Shown piece by piece: positions 1-13,100 of a stretch of 64,000 nt of DNA. The DNA is from Enchytraeus crypticus (taxonomy: Eukaryota > Annelida > Clitellata > Enchytraeida > Enchytraeidae), in assembly GCA_905160935.1 (NCBI GenBank), contig CAJHZI010000463.1:1476001-1540000 (forward strand), in the 5' to 3' direction. Below the pieces are notes generated by a model, which saw only the letters and a program-made list of their open reading frames with translations, made no database searches and was not told the DNA's origin. How positions within the stretch are numbered: the first letter of the stretch is position 1; each line of letters begins with the position of its first letter. The translations under genes were made by a program, and so were the position numbers.

Positions 1-86
1 AAATTTAAAATTCCAAGTAGCAGCCTAAGGATGAGCATGGTATGATTATGTATTGGATTCAATCAAGAATATCACATAATATTAAT

Positions 87-119
<33 letters not shown>

Positions 120-330
120 GGTTTATCGTCCGTTTTTTCATTACAAGATGGAGATTGAAAAAGAAATTAAAAAATATGATCTAAAATTACTTATTTAACC
201 CACTTATATAGAGGCAAAGGCTGATGTGATGAGAAGGATAGTAAACTTTAGATATCGTTGAAACTAACAAAACTTCTGTAATATGCTGCTGGGTACATAT
301 GAATAATTTTACAGTAAGATCTCTCTTCTC

Positions 331-686
331 TTCAGTGCACTGCCAAGTGGCAGGTTCATGATACATATTCATACTCAAAGTCTGTTTTCTCGCTCCATAA
401 GAGCAATCCTTAGATCAACAAGTTAATCCCTTCACAAAGTCTATGCTTTCTCCATACCTTATATAACCCATAGCTTGGGAAAAGTATGGCTTTTGAGGTG
501 GTTTCCCGTTGCCTGCCTCAGTTAGATAGATTAATTACCATTTAAGCCTGGGGTAAAATATTTCATGATGAGGTGGGTCCCCTCTTGCCATCCTCAGCTC
601 CTGCCTTAGTCGCCTCTTACGTACACGCAGCAGATTGTTTGCGGTTGCCCTATTCTGCAGTGGTCCAACCACACCCGAGCACAAAT
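331..686 (-). repeat. SINE-C copy
   Basis: About 355 bp, antisense. Its left edge is CAGTGCACTGCCAAGTGGCAG and its right edge CCACACCCGAGCACAA. The same block recurs at 19862-20222, 29025-29390, 15097-15235, 35085-35212 and, diverged, 10460-10625 and 49985-50275. No clear pol III boxes seen. Confidence 0.7.
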
Positions 687-822
687 ATCAGTAAGATGTA
701 TAATTTTAATTCTAATAAGATACAAGCTCTATGAATATACTGTTACACAGATACAAGTTCTATGAATATATGTTGTCTTTGTAATCGTAGAATTTCATAT
801 TTTAAGCTATTTTATTTAACAG

Positions 823-937
823 GAGATGCTTCAGGCTTGCATTGTTATTCTCAATTATTTGAACGATCCCGACTTGAAAGCAGATATAGATTTCAATCAG
901 CTACTACAACCTTTACTACTTGCTCTATCTCTGCAAG
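823..937 (+). CDS. unidentified + strand gene, exon n-2
   Basis: 115 nt, open, 38 codons plus one base. Acceptor TTATTTAACAG and donor CAAG|GTAGAA. Leucine-rich helical peptide with an acidic turn (NDPDLKADIDF). Confidence 0.7.
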
Positions 938-3423
938 GTAGAACTTTCTAACTTAACCTTTACCTTTATTAGTAATACAAAGTGTCTGTTTTATTCATTT
1001 ATATTTAGTTTCAAACATTTTCTGTTTTTTTAAATTAGTAATACAATGTGTTGATTGTCTTTTGCAAACAATGCTAGTTTATCTAGCTGCCGAACGGTTA
1101 CGGTATCGTACTGCTGATCAATAGGTTTAAGATTCTAAGCCAGGGTACCCCGTCCAATGATATCTCTTCATATCGTTAAATAACAAATGATTTAAATTTT
1201 AATGTTTTTTGTGTTTTGACCTGTGCAATAATAAAATTGTGTTAAACTTAACTTGATTGTACTGGTTCAGGAAGTCGAGAGACTTGTTGATGTTGATTGA
1301 CTTGTTGCTTAGTATGTCAAAAATTTGTTTATCTTTAATATCACTCGTCCAAATTTTTTGCAAATAATATAATTTCTTATAAATTTCAAATATGAATACT
1401 GTTGTTAGCCTCTTATTATTTACTGTATTGTTGCAAAATGTGATTATTTGTTTAGTTTCTAGTTAAGTATGCTATATTTGTTATTAATTGTGGCATGAAA
1501 CAAATAAAAAAGGTATTAAAATCTTTCAATTATGCTTTGATTAATTTCTGAAAAGTCTTGAATAATTTTATTTTTGACGACAGGCGGCTTCACTACACTC
1601 AAATATTTTCGTTAAGCCATATAATTAAAATTAAAATGTGATTATTTTATAGTAATAGTCTCACGGTTTTAATTGTTTTGCTCAGATAATGGTTGACTGA
1701 TTAATGTATTTATTCTAAAAAAATATGTTTAATATGTTACTGCATGTGAAATTTAAATTTATAGACAATTACATTTTTTCTGTGCGTGTGTTTTCTTTTC
1801 TAAAAGTCATACTTTGGAATTTAACTTTCACTTTTTTAGTTTTTTTCTCAAAGCTCACTATAATATTTATTTTGAATGGAATACTAAAGATTACATGACT
1901 GATATTAAATGAATCTGTTTTCTGATTCGTTCACTTTTTCTTTTTCTGCAAGTGTTTAAATGCTTAACCGTTGAGTGTATGCCTATACAGTTTATTGTGT
2001 ATACTGTCTAATAGCATACTCATCTTCTTCAAGTGCCTTGCCTGTTCCAGGTCTGGGCGGTCATGGTCATGTTCCCCCTTATGTCTATGTCCATTGTTGC
2101 TGTGATCATTTCTGTTTCCGTTATCTACATCCATTTGCTTAGACTCTTAATGAACGTCATCCTATGTCCACCTTCACTTTGTTTGCCGTTTATTTTTTCT
2201 GTCACTATAGTATTTCAACGATTTTGTTCCAAATAGTGTGTCCGAAAAACTTCACCTGCTAGCATCTTATTCTATTAAATAGATAGTTACGACTAGTTGA
2301 CATACCTTGTCAAAATAACAATCTCTACAAACTAATTAACAAAGATTAATAGTGGTTATTAAAACCATGAGCAGAAACATTTATGAAAATCAAATTTCTA
2401 TTTTTAGCTTTGATTGATTGATTGATTTAAGATGGCGATGATATTCCTGCTGAACTATTGAAACATATGGAGGCTATTTTCTGTGCCAATGAGAAGGCAT
2501 CTGAAGATACAAGAAATAAATTGTTACACATATCCAGGTACAAACTTTCCTTTCTGGTCTTTCCGATATGACGAATTTTTAAAGAAACAAAAAACGTGGA
2601 GTAAAATAATAGAAATCTTTATAGGGTAATTTATTTTAAATATTGCTTTTCCTGTTGATTCGGGGTATGTGCCTTTGGCCTTATTTCTCATTTGACTTTC
2701 TCTACTTCGTATGTATTGATGACTAGCTGACTTAATATGTGAAATAAACAAAATATAAATATGCAAATTAATAAATAAATAAACATAATTCCGATTCTGG
2801 TTCACGCCTTCTATAATTTATTATAGATTTAATATACAAAAATCACCATGTTAGGAAATGCCAACTGTTTACTGGTTGTTGAATAAATTACACATGTGGA
2901 GGATTCTTAGTCTCAACGTTAATAGTCTATGACTCTATATTGAGTACAATGTATGTTCATGTCCACTTAATGCAAATAGCCTCGCTGTTTCAATAGGACT
3001 ATATTACAAATAACATTTTAGCCTCTATATAAGCCTCTACGTAATGATTCGCACGTCGCATATATAATGTTTAGCAGCATATTAAAACATGATTTTAGTA
3101 TTTTTAGTATGTATCATTCTTTTATGTTTATAAAAGTATTTATCATACTTAAAAGTTTCATTCTCAGTATGCATACTAGCACATTATGTGTTAGTATTTA
3201 TCATCCTTAAAGTTTCATTCTCAGTATGCATACTAGCACATTATGTGTTAGTATTTATCATCCTTAGAAGTTTCATTCTCAGTATGCATACTAGCACATT
3301 ATGTGTTAGTATTTATCATTCTTAGTATCTTTCATTCATTCAGTATGCATCATAATTCTTATGCTCATTTTTTACAGATTGAAGGATATGCCGCGACTGC
3401 AAGAATATCTGAAAATGAAATAA
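823..3423 (+). CDS. 3' end of an unidentified protein gene (last three exons)
   Basis: Three exons join in one frame: 823-937 (phase 0 to 1), 2432-2537 (phase 1 to 2) and 3378-3423 (phase 2 to stop TAA). Each has consensus sites: acceptors TTTAACAG, GATTTAAG and TTTTACAG, donors CAAG|GTAGAA and CCAG|GTACAA. The joined tail is about 88 residues, starts EMLQACIVILNYLNDPDLKA and ends LKDMPRLQEYLKMK. It looks fully helical and amphipathic, as in ARM/HEAT-repeat proteins, but I recognise no family. Upstream exons lie left of the window. The gene converges on the collagen gene. The first intron holds an antisense LINE fragment, the second a 58-bp tandem repeat. That the exons are real is well supported by the phase agreement; function is unknown. 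Confidence 0.72.
2020..2235 (-). mobile_element. LINE 3' fragment (same family as 16365-16910)
   Basis: Antisense match to the last about 210 bp of the element at 16.4-16.9 kb, including the shared ATGACCATGACCGCCCAG segment and the final TTGAAGAAG. It lies in an intron of the + strand gene. Confidence 0.65.
2432..2537 (+). CDS. unidentified + strand gene, exon n-1
   Basis: 106 nt; completes a split Asp codon (G|AT) and leaves AG for the next exon. Peptide begins DGDDIPAELLKHMEAIFC. Acceptor tract is a (GATT)n run followed by TAAG. Confidence 0.7.
3096..3350. repeat. 58-bp tandem repeat, about 4 copies
   Basis: Unit contains TCAGTATGCATACTAGCACA followed by TTATGTGTTAGTATTTATCA. It sits just before the terminal exon of the + strand gene. 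Confidence 0.8.
3378..3423 (+). CDS. unidentified + strand gene, terminal exon
   Basis: 46 nt to the stop TAA at 3421-3423. Acceptor is TTTTTTACAG. Phase 2 start completes AG|A (Arg). Encodes RLKDMPRLQEYLKMK then stop. Confidence 0.7.
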
Positions 3424-3519
3424 TCTCTTGTGGACCTGACAACTGTTTGACTTTTTCTGTTATATGCTAAACCGAACAGTTTCGTATAAAAATCTTATTT
3501 GCTTTGGTCGAAATGAACT

Positions 3520-3525
3520 ATTAAA
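3520..3525 (+). terminator. candidate poly(A) signal ATTAAA of the + strand gene
   Basis: ATTAAA about 97 nt after the stop codon, running straight into a genomic A tract (about 3523-3539). No AATAAA is visible closer. The A tract makes this a weak call. Confidence 0.35.
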
Positions 3526-3899
3526 AAAAAAAAAAAAAAGAAATTCAGGAGTAGTTGTTGCTAGGTTCTAGATGTTAGTGTGCTTATTTGGTAGGCCTGT
3601 GCGCATTTCCACAGAATCAACATATTAGCTCGGAACCGTTGTCGATGAAATTTAATTAAGTTAAATTTTAAATACTGTTGGAGAAATTTAATTGAAATCC
3701 TAAAAAAGCTGTTCCGCCTGTTCGTGAAATTTACTTTTTAATACGATATAATAGCTTTGTGAATACTGTAAGAATCCAGCCTTGTATCTACGTTTTATAA
3801 CTTCAATTAACAACATTAATTCTCTACAATACAAATAAGGTTTGAAAACTCTTGCCACATCGGTTATAGCACATGCTAGGCTACACCACATTTAATTTT

Positions 3900-3905
3900 T
3901 TTATT
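3900..3905 (-). terminator. candidate poly(A) signal AATAAA of the collagen gene
   Basis: AATAAA on the - strand about 235 nt downstream of the collagen stop codon (4140-4142). It gives a 3' UTR of about 250 nt and keeps the two convergent transcripts from overlapping. Confidence 0.5.
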
Positions 3906-4139
3906 TCTGTGAAATACGGAGGCTTGAACAAGAAAACTGCGTTTACATGAAGTTACTTACTATTATATTTTACGAAGAAAAATGCTAACGTTCACTATTT
4001 ACATAAGGCACATAACAACTAATTATCCTACCGAATAGTTAGCTGTAACTCTATGTAGAGTAATGTTGCAACATTAACCCAATTAGAGCAGAGACTAAAA
4101 TTCTTTATGTATTCACTAGTAAACTGTTTGCGCGTTTTC

Positions 4140-4195
4140 TCATTGTTCTCTCATGATTGATATTTCACCGGGATCTCCCTTCTCCCCCTTGAAAC
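4140..4195 (-). CDS. collagen exon 30: terminal exon and stop
   Basis: 56 nt completing [18 protein letters not shown] and TGA (4140-4142). Acceptor GTTACTAG lies at the very edge of a 12-bp satellite. A short tail after GEKGD is plausible for an NC1 end. If a donor were used instead of the stop, further exons would be needed, and none was seen. Confidence 0.65.
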
Positions 4196-7100
4196 CTAGT
4201 AACACAGGGCATCATAATGCATTAGAATACATCGCAATACATCACAGGGCATCATAATACATCACAGGACATCACAATACATCACAGGACATCACAGTGC
4301 ATCACAGGACATCACAATACATCTCAGGACATCACAAGACATCACAGGACATCACAATGCATCACAAGACATCACAGGACACCACAATACGTCATAGGAC
4401 AGCGCAATATATTACAAAAGATCACAGGACATGCAAAATATTTTAAGATAAAGAATTGTGAAGATTTAGCATAGAAATTTATATATATTTATTTAGTCTA
4501 GTTTTATTAAATTTTTATATTTTAGTCTGTAATTGCTATATATATTATTTAAAATCTTTTGTAAAGATAATTTACTTTTTAAGTTTAGTTTAATATACTT
4601 TACAAAACATTCAAAGTGATTCTTTAATTCACTGATCTAAAAGAAATGTAAATGAGAAGAAATGTAAGTGTTATGTATGTTCTTAATACATAACACTTGT
4701 GTATTTTATTATTATTATTTATTTTCTGTATTTTATTATTATTATTTATTTTCTGTATTTTATTATTATTATTTATTTTATGTATTTTATTATTATTATT
4801 TATTTTATGTATTTTATTATTATTTATTTTATTATTATTATTTATTTTATGTATTTTATTATTATTATTTATTTTATGTATTTTATTATTATTTATTTTA
4901 TGTATTTTATTATTATTATTTATTTTATGTATTTTATTATTATTATTTATTTTATGTATTTTATTATTATTATTTATTTTATGTATTTTCTTTATGTGTT
5001 TAGTCATTGTATTAAGCGAAGTCGTACCCATTGGTCCGGTAGGTCCGGGAAGCCCTATTGGTCCAACAAGTCCTGGAGGTCCCTGTATACCTGGAACACC
5101 GGCCGAACCTTGTTCGCCTAAGATATATTATAAAAATATATAAACAAAGATATAGACCTGATGTTGACGTCAGTTCAATCATGCGTGTTTACTTTATTAT
5201 ATAACTGATGTCGTTGCTTTATATGGTAAAGTATATATACAACAAATGTAGCAGATATTAACAGAAATTAATAATAATAAAGATTTAACGTCCGTTTCCT
5301 CATCCAAGGATGATGTCAAATTATACGAATATCAATAATAAAGATTAATTTTTAAAATGTGAAAGTCGTTTAATTGTAATTCTCGCTAAAGTGTCCGGAC
5401 AAAGTGTGACATCCAGTTATATTCTGTCATAATGTTATGTTTTCACTGCTAGCCCATAAGAACAACATGTTGCTCATGATGCACTAGCCAGGATCAAAGA
5501 TCAAAGGTTAAAGGTTCGCAAGGTGACGATTTGAAGGACTGTAGTAGGGAGTTGAATGCCTTGAACAACAATGCCTAGAATTTACCATTTCTGCCGCAAT
5601 ATTTTCCACCCTCGTAATTATCGGTTGAGCATTAATGTCAATATTTAGTCATATAAAACAGTTTCACCTTTAAAGAGCAGTAAACCTGATGTTGACGTCA
5701 GTTTAATCTCTCGAAAGCAATATCAGTGACGTGCGAGTCCAGGATTTGAACCGCATACTGATCCGCCGTCGGATATATAACCGACTTCACCACCGGCTCT
5801 AGTGAAATATCGTTGGAGCAGTCCATTGCAAAGATTTTAGACATTATTCATGCCTACTAATTAGCTATGAGTAAAACCCCGGGTGTTGGAAGATTAAATT
5901 AAATGATTATAGGCCTATTAAGCTGCATCTTTGCACGCTGTCAAAAGACAACGACTACTAATAATCATTGACCGAGGAGGAAAGAGAAAATTAATAACAA
6001 AGCAAGGAAATGTTAACACTTGCGGTGTGTCGTTTGTGCAACCAAACGAACAAACAAAATCTCGTGTCTGTTACTTTAATACTAAATATAAACTTGTATA
6101 AAAGATTGCATGTTTTTTATAGTGATTGGTTGAATGTCTCAATAGCGCAATGGTTGGAAGTGAAGATAACGTCATGAGCTTTAAATGACAGACCCTGAGG
6201 TGAATTGAACCCTCGTGGGTTCGAATCCCAGCCGCGCTGATCTGAGAGTAAAATCTCGGACGTTCACTGGATTGGCTACACGGAAAATGGACAAATTTAA
6301 ATTGCCTAACGGTTTAAACATATGGCATTAAAAGTGATAAATATCGAAGTAGTTGATCATTTCACTATAATGTGTGTTATTATTATTAATGACTAACACC
6401 ACAAGACTCGACTCACCAGGGAGACCCTGGGGGCCAGGATTGCCTACTCGGCCAGGGTTACCCACGCCGGGTGGGCCTGGGGGCCCCCGCAACCCCTGCA
6501 CCAACTCATCCAGTCTTTCTGCAAATATTCGGTTAAAAGTTCTAATGTCCCAATCACATTAAAAATTACCATAGACATTTTTGCTTGTACATTAGAAATG
6601 TGTAGCGGCAGTTTCGTCAAATGTGAGCTCTATCTTAATGACCGACGTAATTTCCTAAAATGTTAACATCTTAAGCATTAAGTTTAAATGATATATTAAT
6701 TTCTATCTATAAGCTGTCTTAAATAATGTGAATGTTTGCTTTAACATGTTCTATGCATTCTCATGCGGAAGCAGAATAGTTTAAAACAAAATATTTTTAA
6801 GGAACAGTTTACATTACTTGTGCAAGATGAACCCGTTGTCTAAACGGAAAGACCCAGTTGAGGAGCTATTAGGCGTTAGGACTACAGATCAAGAGTCTAG
6901 AGATTCAAAATCAAGGCTCACTACCACTGATTTTTCTTTGCGGACTGTGATGCTAGACCATTCTTGAACCTTTTAGATATGTTGACTCTGAAGCAAACCG
7001 TTGGAACTAAATTCTTATTCGTCCAGGCTGTATTTAATAGTTTAATTAATAAATTACAGGTATTGCATTCCTCTAATACTCATGCGTTATAAATTATAAT

Positions 7101-10100
7101 GCTTCAACTAATTTTCTAGATTTTGGAATCACACAGTTTACTGAACATCGTACTATTGCCTGTCAGCTTGGTTTTGGTTTTATATTGCTTGATAATATAA
7201 CATAACGGCATACTGGGTCAGGAAGCACAGATGCTTGTTTAAGACCCATTTCCTTCTTCCTCTCCATGGTTACTAGTAATCGTTGTCTTTTGATGGCGCA
7301 TCAATTGCAGCCGGCGCGGATTTAAGAATAACCTTCCATCACCCTGGGATATTTTCTTTCAAAGCTGTCAACACTCGGTCTTCCAAAGTGGTAGCCCACA
7401 AAGTACTAACAGAGGCCGATGCAGCTTAACTTCGGATATTGACGCGCAACTAAACCTAGTGCGATAATGCAACTACATGTATGAGATTTCAACATGCAAC
7501 TATGAGTTAGTGTAAAATTAATTTTTAGACTAAATTACTGATTTGCTCTAAGATTTTACCTTGTAATATTGCGCTGCACAGATCTCTCATTTCACTTAGT
7601 GATACACTCTTTCCCTGAAAAAACAATTTAGTAATACGATCAAATACAGTAGTACACATTCGGTATCATACAGTTTAGTACTAGACCGGACATTAGCTGT
7701 TAATTTAGTGTAGCTTAAATACTTTTAAATACGTTCTTTATTTTGTGTAGTTCCTATACTTGCCTAGCTACCTTTTAATCTATGTAGTTAAACGACCTCT
7801 ATTTCAGGCGTAGGCCTATTTAAATGATAGGCACCAGATTACATTCAATTTCATTTAATTTCAAAATAGAAAAGCGTAATTTAGTTCCTACTTTCAAATT
7901 GCTTTTGAAAAGTGATTCGTTTTAATATTTTAAAAATACTTTTAAAAATATGGACAAAAGTATTTTCAATATATTCTTTGAAAGTATTTTGTCCGTAACT
8001 GGCTAAATTACTGCAATAATAATAATAAAGTAATGATTAATAATAATAATAATAAAGGTTTAACGTCCGTTTCCTCATACAAGGATGATGTCAGAGACGT
8101 CCCCCCATCACATGTCACTACAAATCGATTCACGCAAAACAATCTGCAAAAAAAACATATGCTGAAAAGAAAGAAAAAGATCCTGAAAGGTGCCTGTCCG
8201 GTGATCAAAAAACAGTCAGGCAAGATGTAAAAAATCCATTGTGGGAAGAGATGTGTTTTCCATTCTATGGTGATGTATTTAATTAAATGGATAGCTCATA
8301 ATTAAGAAATTAATTTCTATTTACTGGCGGAAAATGTTTTTTGTATATTTATATGAGTAACTCACAGGTAGTCCCTGCCTCCCAGGAGCTCCAAGGCCAC
8401 CCCTCGGGCCTGGGGGTCCCTCCCTGCCTGGCTCGCCTGGGGCTCCAATGGGTCCTGGGTTACCTGCAGGCCCCGGGGCGCCTCGGGGTCCTGACTCCCC
8501 CCGAGCACCTGACTGTTATAAAATATTACAGTGCTTGATAAAAAAGTATAAAATACAATATATTAACAACAACAACAACAACAGAATTAGAGTGCTACTG
8601 TCGTCCATGAGTGGGACATATAACCTTGAATAAAGCTAACCATACGAGTATATTAACCGAGAAGTTTAACGTTCTATTCTTCATTATATTATCATGTATA
8701 TTATTGCCCACTATTATTTCCTCATTTAATTGGTAATCTCAGTGCGCTAAAAGCAGTCCCAAGATAGCAAAGCAGAGTTTTATTCCATTGCACGTACAGT
8801 CTAACAATGCCACCGAAACAACTGACGGCTTACTTCAGTATTGAAATGCAGAGAAAACTTCAGCAAATAGGTCTAATGTGCAATTAGTGAAATAAAATAT
8901 TTTTAACATGTCATTACTAATCGCTATCCACGTTGAGCGTTAAGTCATTGAAGTGGTTGCTATTATAAAGGCAGGTAGATAGGTAGGTTAAAGTTTGGTT
9001 AAAATCAAGGTTCAGAAGCACAAGGCTTCCCTTCAAGACGACTCGACACACTCGAGCTACCGTCACAAAGATTAATGTAACAGTAAGTAACAAATGTTAC
9101 TTATATCACTTGTGTTGCTATTATAAAGCAGAAAAGTTCTCAAGTCCGGTCGTACGTTATAGCTAAACAGAGCTACCGACAATGAAATTTTTCAGTTATC
9201 CCCAGCGAAATAAATTCAGAGTGTACACAACATTTAGGTCCCTCACATGTACAATATCATGATCATCATCTTCCCTTGAATCCCAGTTTAACTATGGTCG
9301 GGACACGAACAGACTATCTCAAATCCTCCCTGCCCTTCATCATATCATAATCCTCTATTTGAGATTTGATACTTGCCCCTTACACGTACAATAAGTTAGG
9401 ATATATCTGAGAGAGGTTCAGACCTGTCCTGACGGACCAGTTGGACCAGGGGGTCCCTGAAATACAAATATAGAATTATTTTAGAATTTAGGTGTAGAGA
9501 GATTTATATGAACGTAATTGATTTCGTAATATTCATTTCACTATCTGAACAGTTTATTTCACGAGCCGAGGTTGCTTTGAATTGTGAGATTTGAATCCCC
9601 GATAACTGTGTTGTGTGTGTTGGAGTGTGTATTCGTATATAGCACTCACTTTTATTCATGTATCTGTATAAACATGTAATTGAGCTTTATATGTGAACAC
9701 ACATACAGCTTCTATCGGTGTAACTATTCTAACAGTGGATTATCATCATCAACAACTACAGCAATCGTGGACGACTACAATAACAAAAATTTGAGCGCTA
9801 TTGTCGTTAAGGACAACATCGAGCACTATTACACCAAATCCAAGCCGACGAGCAAAACATGAAAGTGTTAAAAACGATACAAATTCCAAAAAATTCAGTT
9901 CAAAATAGTTTACCAGTAGGCTCAATATATGATTAGGCCCAATGTTCTGGGTGAATACATAAACGAGATTCAATAGAAATGTAAGGATTAAATAGGCCTA
10001 TATGGATGAAAATATATATTTCACTCTTCATTTCATATCATAATAGTGATAACATTACTACAATCTACGGCATGTGTTATCACTACTATCATAGTGCTGT

Positions 10101-13100
10101 AGAAAATCAAAAATCTCTTACCTCGAAAATATGTGAGCTCAATAAGTGTTATATAACTTAGATATGAAATTAGTTATGTGATCGATTCAAGTATGAAATG
10201 TCTCCACATACATGTAAGTATTTGTTTTGCTTTCGTAAGTTCTCATCCTTTTAACTATCGATAATTGTTAGTCTTAGCTGCGTGAGTTGTCGATATATTG
10301 CTCTAGCTTTCTATGCCCTTTGTTGTGAAGTCAGATGTCTTTATTTTTATCTCTTTTTCTAGGGTTCTGCAAGTGACAGATCCAAGATATTTATTTCTAC
10401 TCACAGTTTGGTTTGCATTCCCTCTTCGTATGGAGCAGTGCAGAGATCAATAGAACAATACTACAAAACAGGTTATGCTTTATCAACACCTATGTAGCTT
10501 ATAGCATGAAAAAATAGGGCTTGTGCGGTGGTTTCCCGTTGTCTTCCTCAGTTCTTGCTTAATCGCCTTTTACGACTCGTGCAGTTAACGGTTGGTCTAT
10601 TCGTCAATGTCCTGAACACAAAATAGAATTATCTGGTATAGATATAAGCCTACGTGTTAAACAGTCATCATAATCTGCATTCGAGCTAATACACAGGTTT
10701 GTCTTTGCCCTAACTCATATAATCATCGAGTGATTATTTTCAATTCTTTAGTCAACCCGACAAAGCAGTAGGCATATTATTTTATTATTTTCTCAAAATC
10801 TTACCGGTGGACCAGCTACAACTAATCTCCTGGCGTCAGTGAGATCATGTGTTAAACGAGTTCCAAGTTGTGGAACTAAAGCACTGGCATCATCTTGTTG
10901 TCTGAGACTGCCCTATAAACAATTACTGTAGACATGTAATATGTAAAATGAAATCTTGTTTTCTGATGTTATTGTAAGAAAAATTGCAGTGAACATTTCG
11001 TATTTTATATGTAATATGTAATATGTATCGTGTAATCTTGCTGTCTGAGGCTATTCTAATAACAATTACAGTGAACATATTATGCTATCAATTTTTAATT
11101 GATTATTATTTGTTAATTAATTAGTAATTTCTTTCTAAAGCATAGTATTGGTTCAAAGTATCTATTCATTTTTTTTCTGCTATCTGGTTCACAAATGATC
11201 ACTCAGTAAACTTCAAGAAATCTTAATTTAAACAGTTGTAGTTCATAAATTAATTTATTACAAATTGCAATTAAATTTTATAATTAATAATCATATATCA
11301 TGGCCAATTGACACAATACCCAGCAATGTGAACCATTATAGTTTTGCTTTAATAATATGTTTGTATCGAATAAATGCCAAACACACGCAGGTTTTATTTA
11401 AAACTACCATTATTATGTTCATGTCATGTAATGCATTTCTAAAGTTGTTGCACATTAATATATTCTACACTACTGCGATCTATTCTAGCATGTTGCATAC
11501 AACAGCGACATTTAATCCATTTTTAGATTTAGACAAATATGGGGGAAATGGAATTTTACCGGGGGGCCTGGAGGTCCCGTGAGCCCGGGAGCACCAGGGG
11601 GTCCCGGGGCTCCTTGTGGTCCCTGTTGAAACAATCCAAAATATAAAACAAATATAAATAGACTTCGAATTTAGCTTTAGTCAACTTGGATAATTCGATA
11701 ATATTTTACGATATTATAGTTAGGAAGTCTTATCAAACTAATCCGTTAATTTTATTTACTTCGACTAAATGTCTTAAAAATTTATAATGAGTTTATTGAA
11801 ATAGTAATTATCTAAATTTAAATATAAAATAAATTTAAAATATAAATATTATTTTATTATATGACAATACCCATGCAAGCGAATGTAGCAGGCGAACTGA
11901 TGCAAAAATCGGTATAATAATAATAGCACTAGTATTAATAGTAATAATAGTAATAATAACAATAATAATAATTTAGATTAATTAAATAAAGTCTTTCTTT
12001 ATCTTATATTTTAGCCCAGGGCCTTATACAGCCCAGGGCAATTAAATAATAATAACAATAATATTAATAAAGGTTTAACTTTCATTCCCTGACCCAAGGA
12101 TGATGTCAGTGACATCAATGTTAAGTCAAATTACTTGGTGAATGTGGCTTGTCCTTAACATATTCTTAAGCAGAATGACTTCAAATGTACTAGGAAATCA
12201 AAAATGCGAATTAGAAATCACCTTTTTACTCCCAAATCTATAGTCATATACCAGCCAGTGAGTAATCTTATTTTTCTAAGTCTTGATCTATTTAAATAAT
12301 GCTATAATCAACAGTGTCTAAAGATCAATTGTACAGGATTTCGCTACTAAAATACTCAGTCAGTTATAACAACCTGAGGTCCAGGTGATCCATGGACACC
12401 GGGATATCCGCTGAGTCCTCTCTCTCCCTGCTCTCCCTGTGGACCACGACAACATCGAGTCTTATATATATGTATATACATCTTTATTTTCACCAATGCA
12501 TATGACAGCACAAGTACAATAAGTACACCATATAAAGTACACAACACGAAGCGACATCATGTTCAACGAAATAGGCAAAGAGATATAGCGCTATGGTTCA
12601 TATGAATCATTGTGGATATGCGAGGATTTAGATTGTCATACAATTAATTATGCCTTGTTAAACTGCCATTATTAAAAATTAGCATGGAAAATTACGATTT
12701 ATTTTACATATTCATCATCATTTTACGTTATCCTAATTTCATGCGTGCACAGCCTAGACAAGGAAACAGATTTAGCCATTAAGGGCTAGTCATAGTTTAA
12801 CGCCAGTTTCCCGAATCAAAAATCATGTATTTGACGGGAAGGAGAACAATGAATTTCTGCCCTGCACCCAGTGATTCAGTAAAAACCACTGATCCAAGGG
12901 AATCAACTGATCCAGTCGAATCCACTGATCAGTTGTAATCCACTGATCCAGTGGAAATTACTGATCCAGTGGAAACCACTGATCCAGTCGAAAAACATCG
13001 AACTTATCAGAATCTACAAATCTATGTAAATTTATATCGAATTGATATCTAGGGTTTCTTTTCAATAGGGAAAGCTGACAAAACGCGTTCATGTAAGGTA

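Noticed and set aside
4624-5143. Long open frames on both strands
   Set aside because: They come from the 27-bp AT satellite without stop codons; only 5028-5117 on the - strand is collagen coding.
6374-8633. + strand frames rich in Pro and Gly (6374-6562, 8341-8633)
   Set aside because: Antisense of Gly-X-Y exons on the - strand, which have the splice sites and triplet register.
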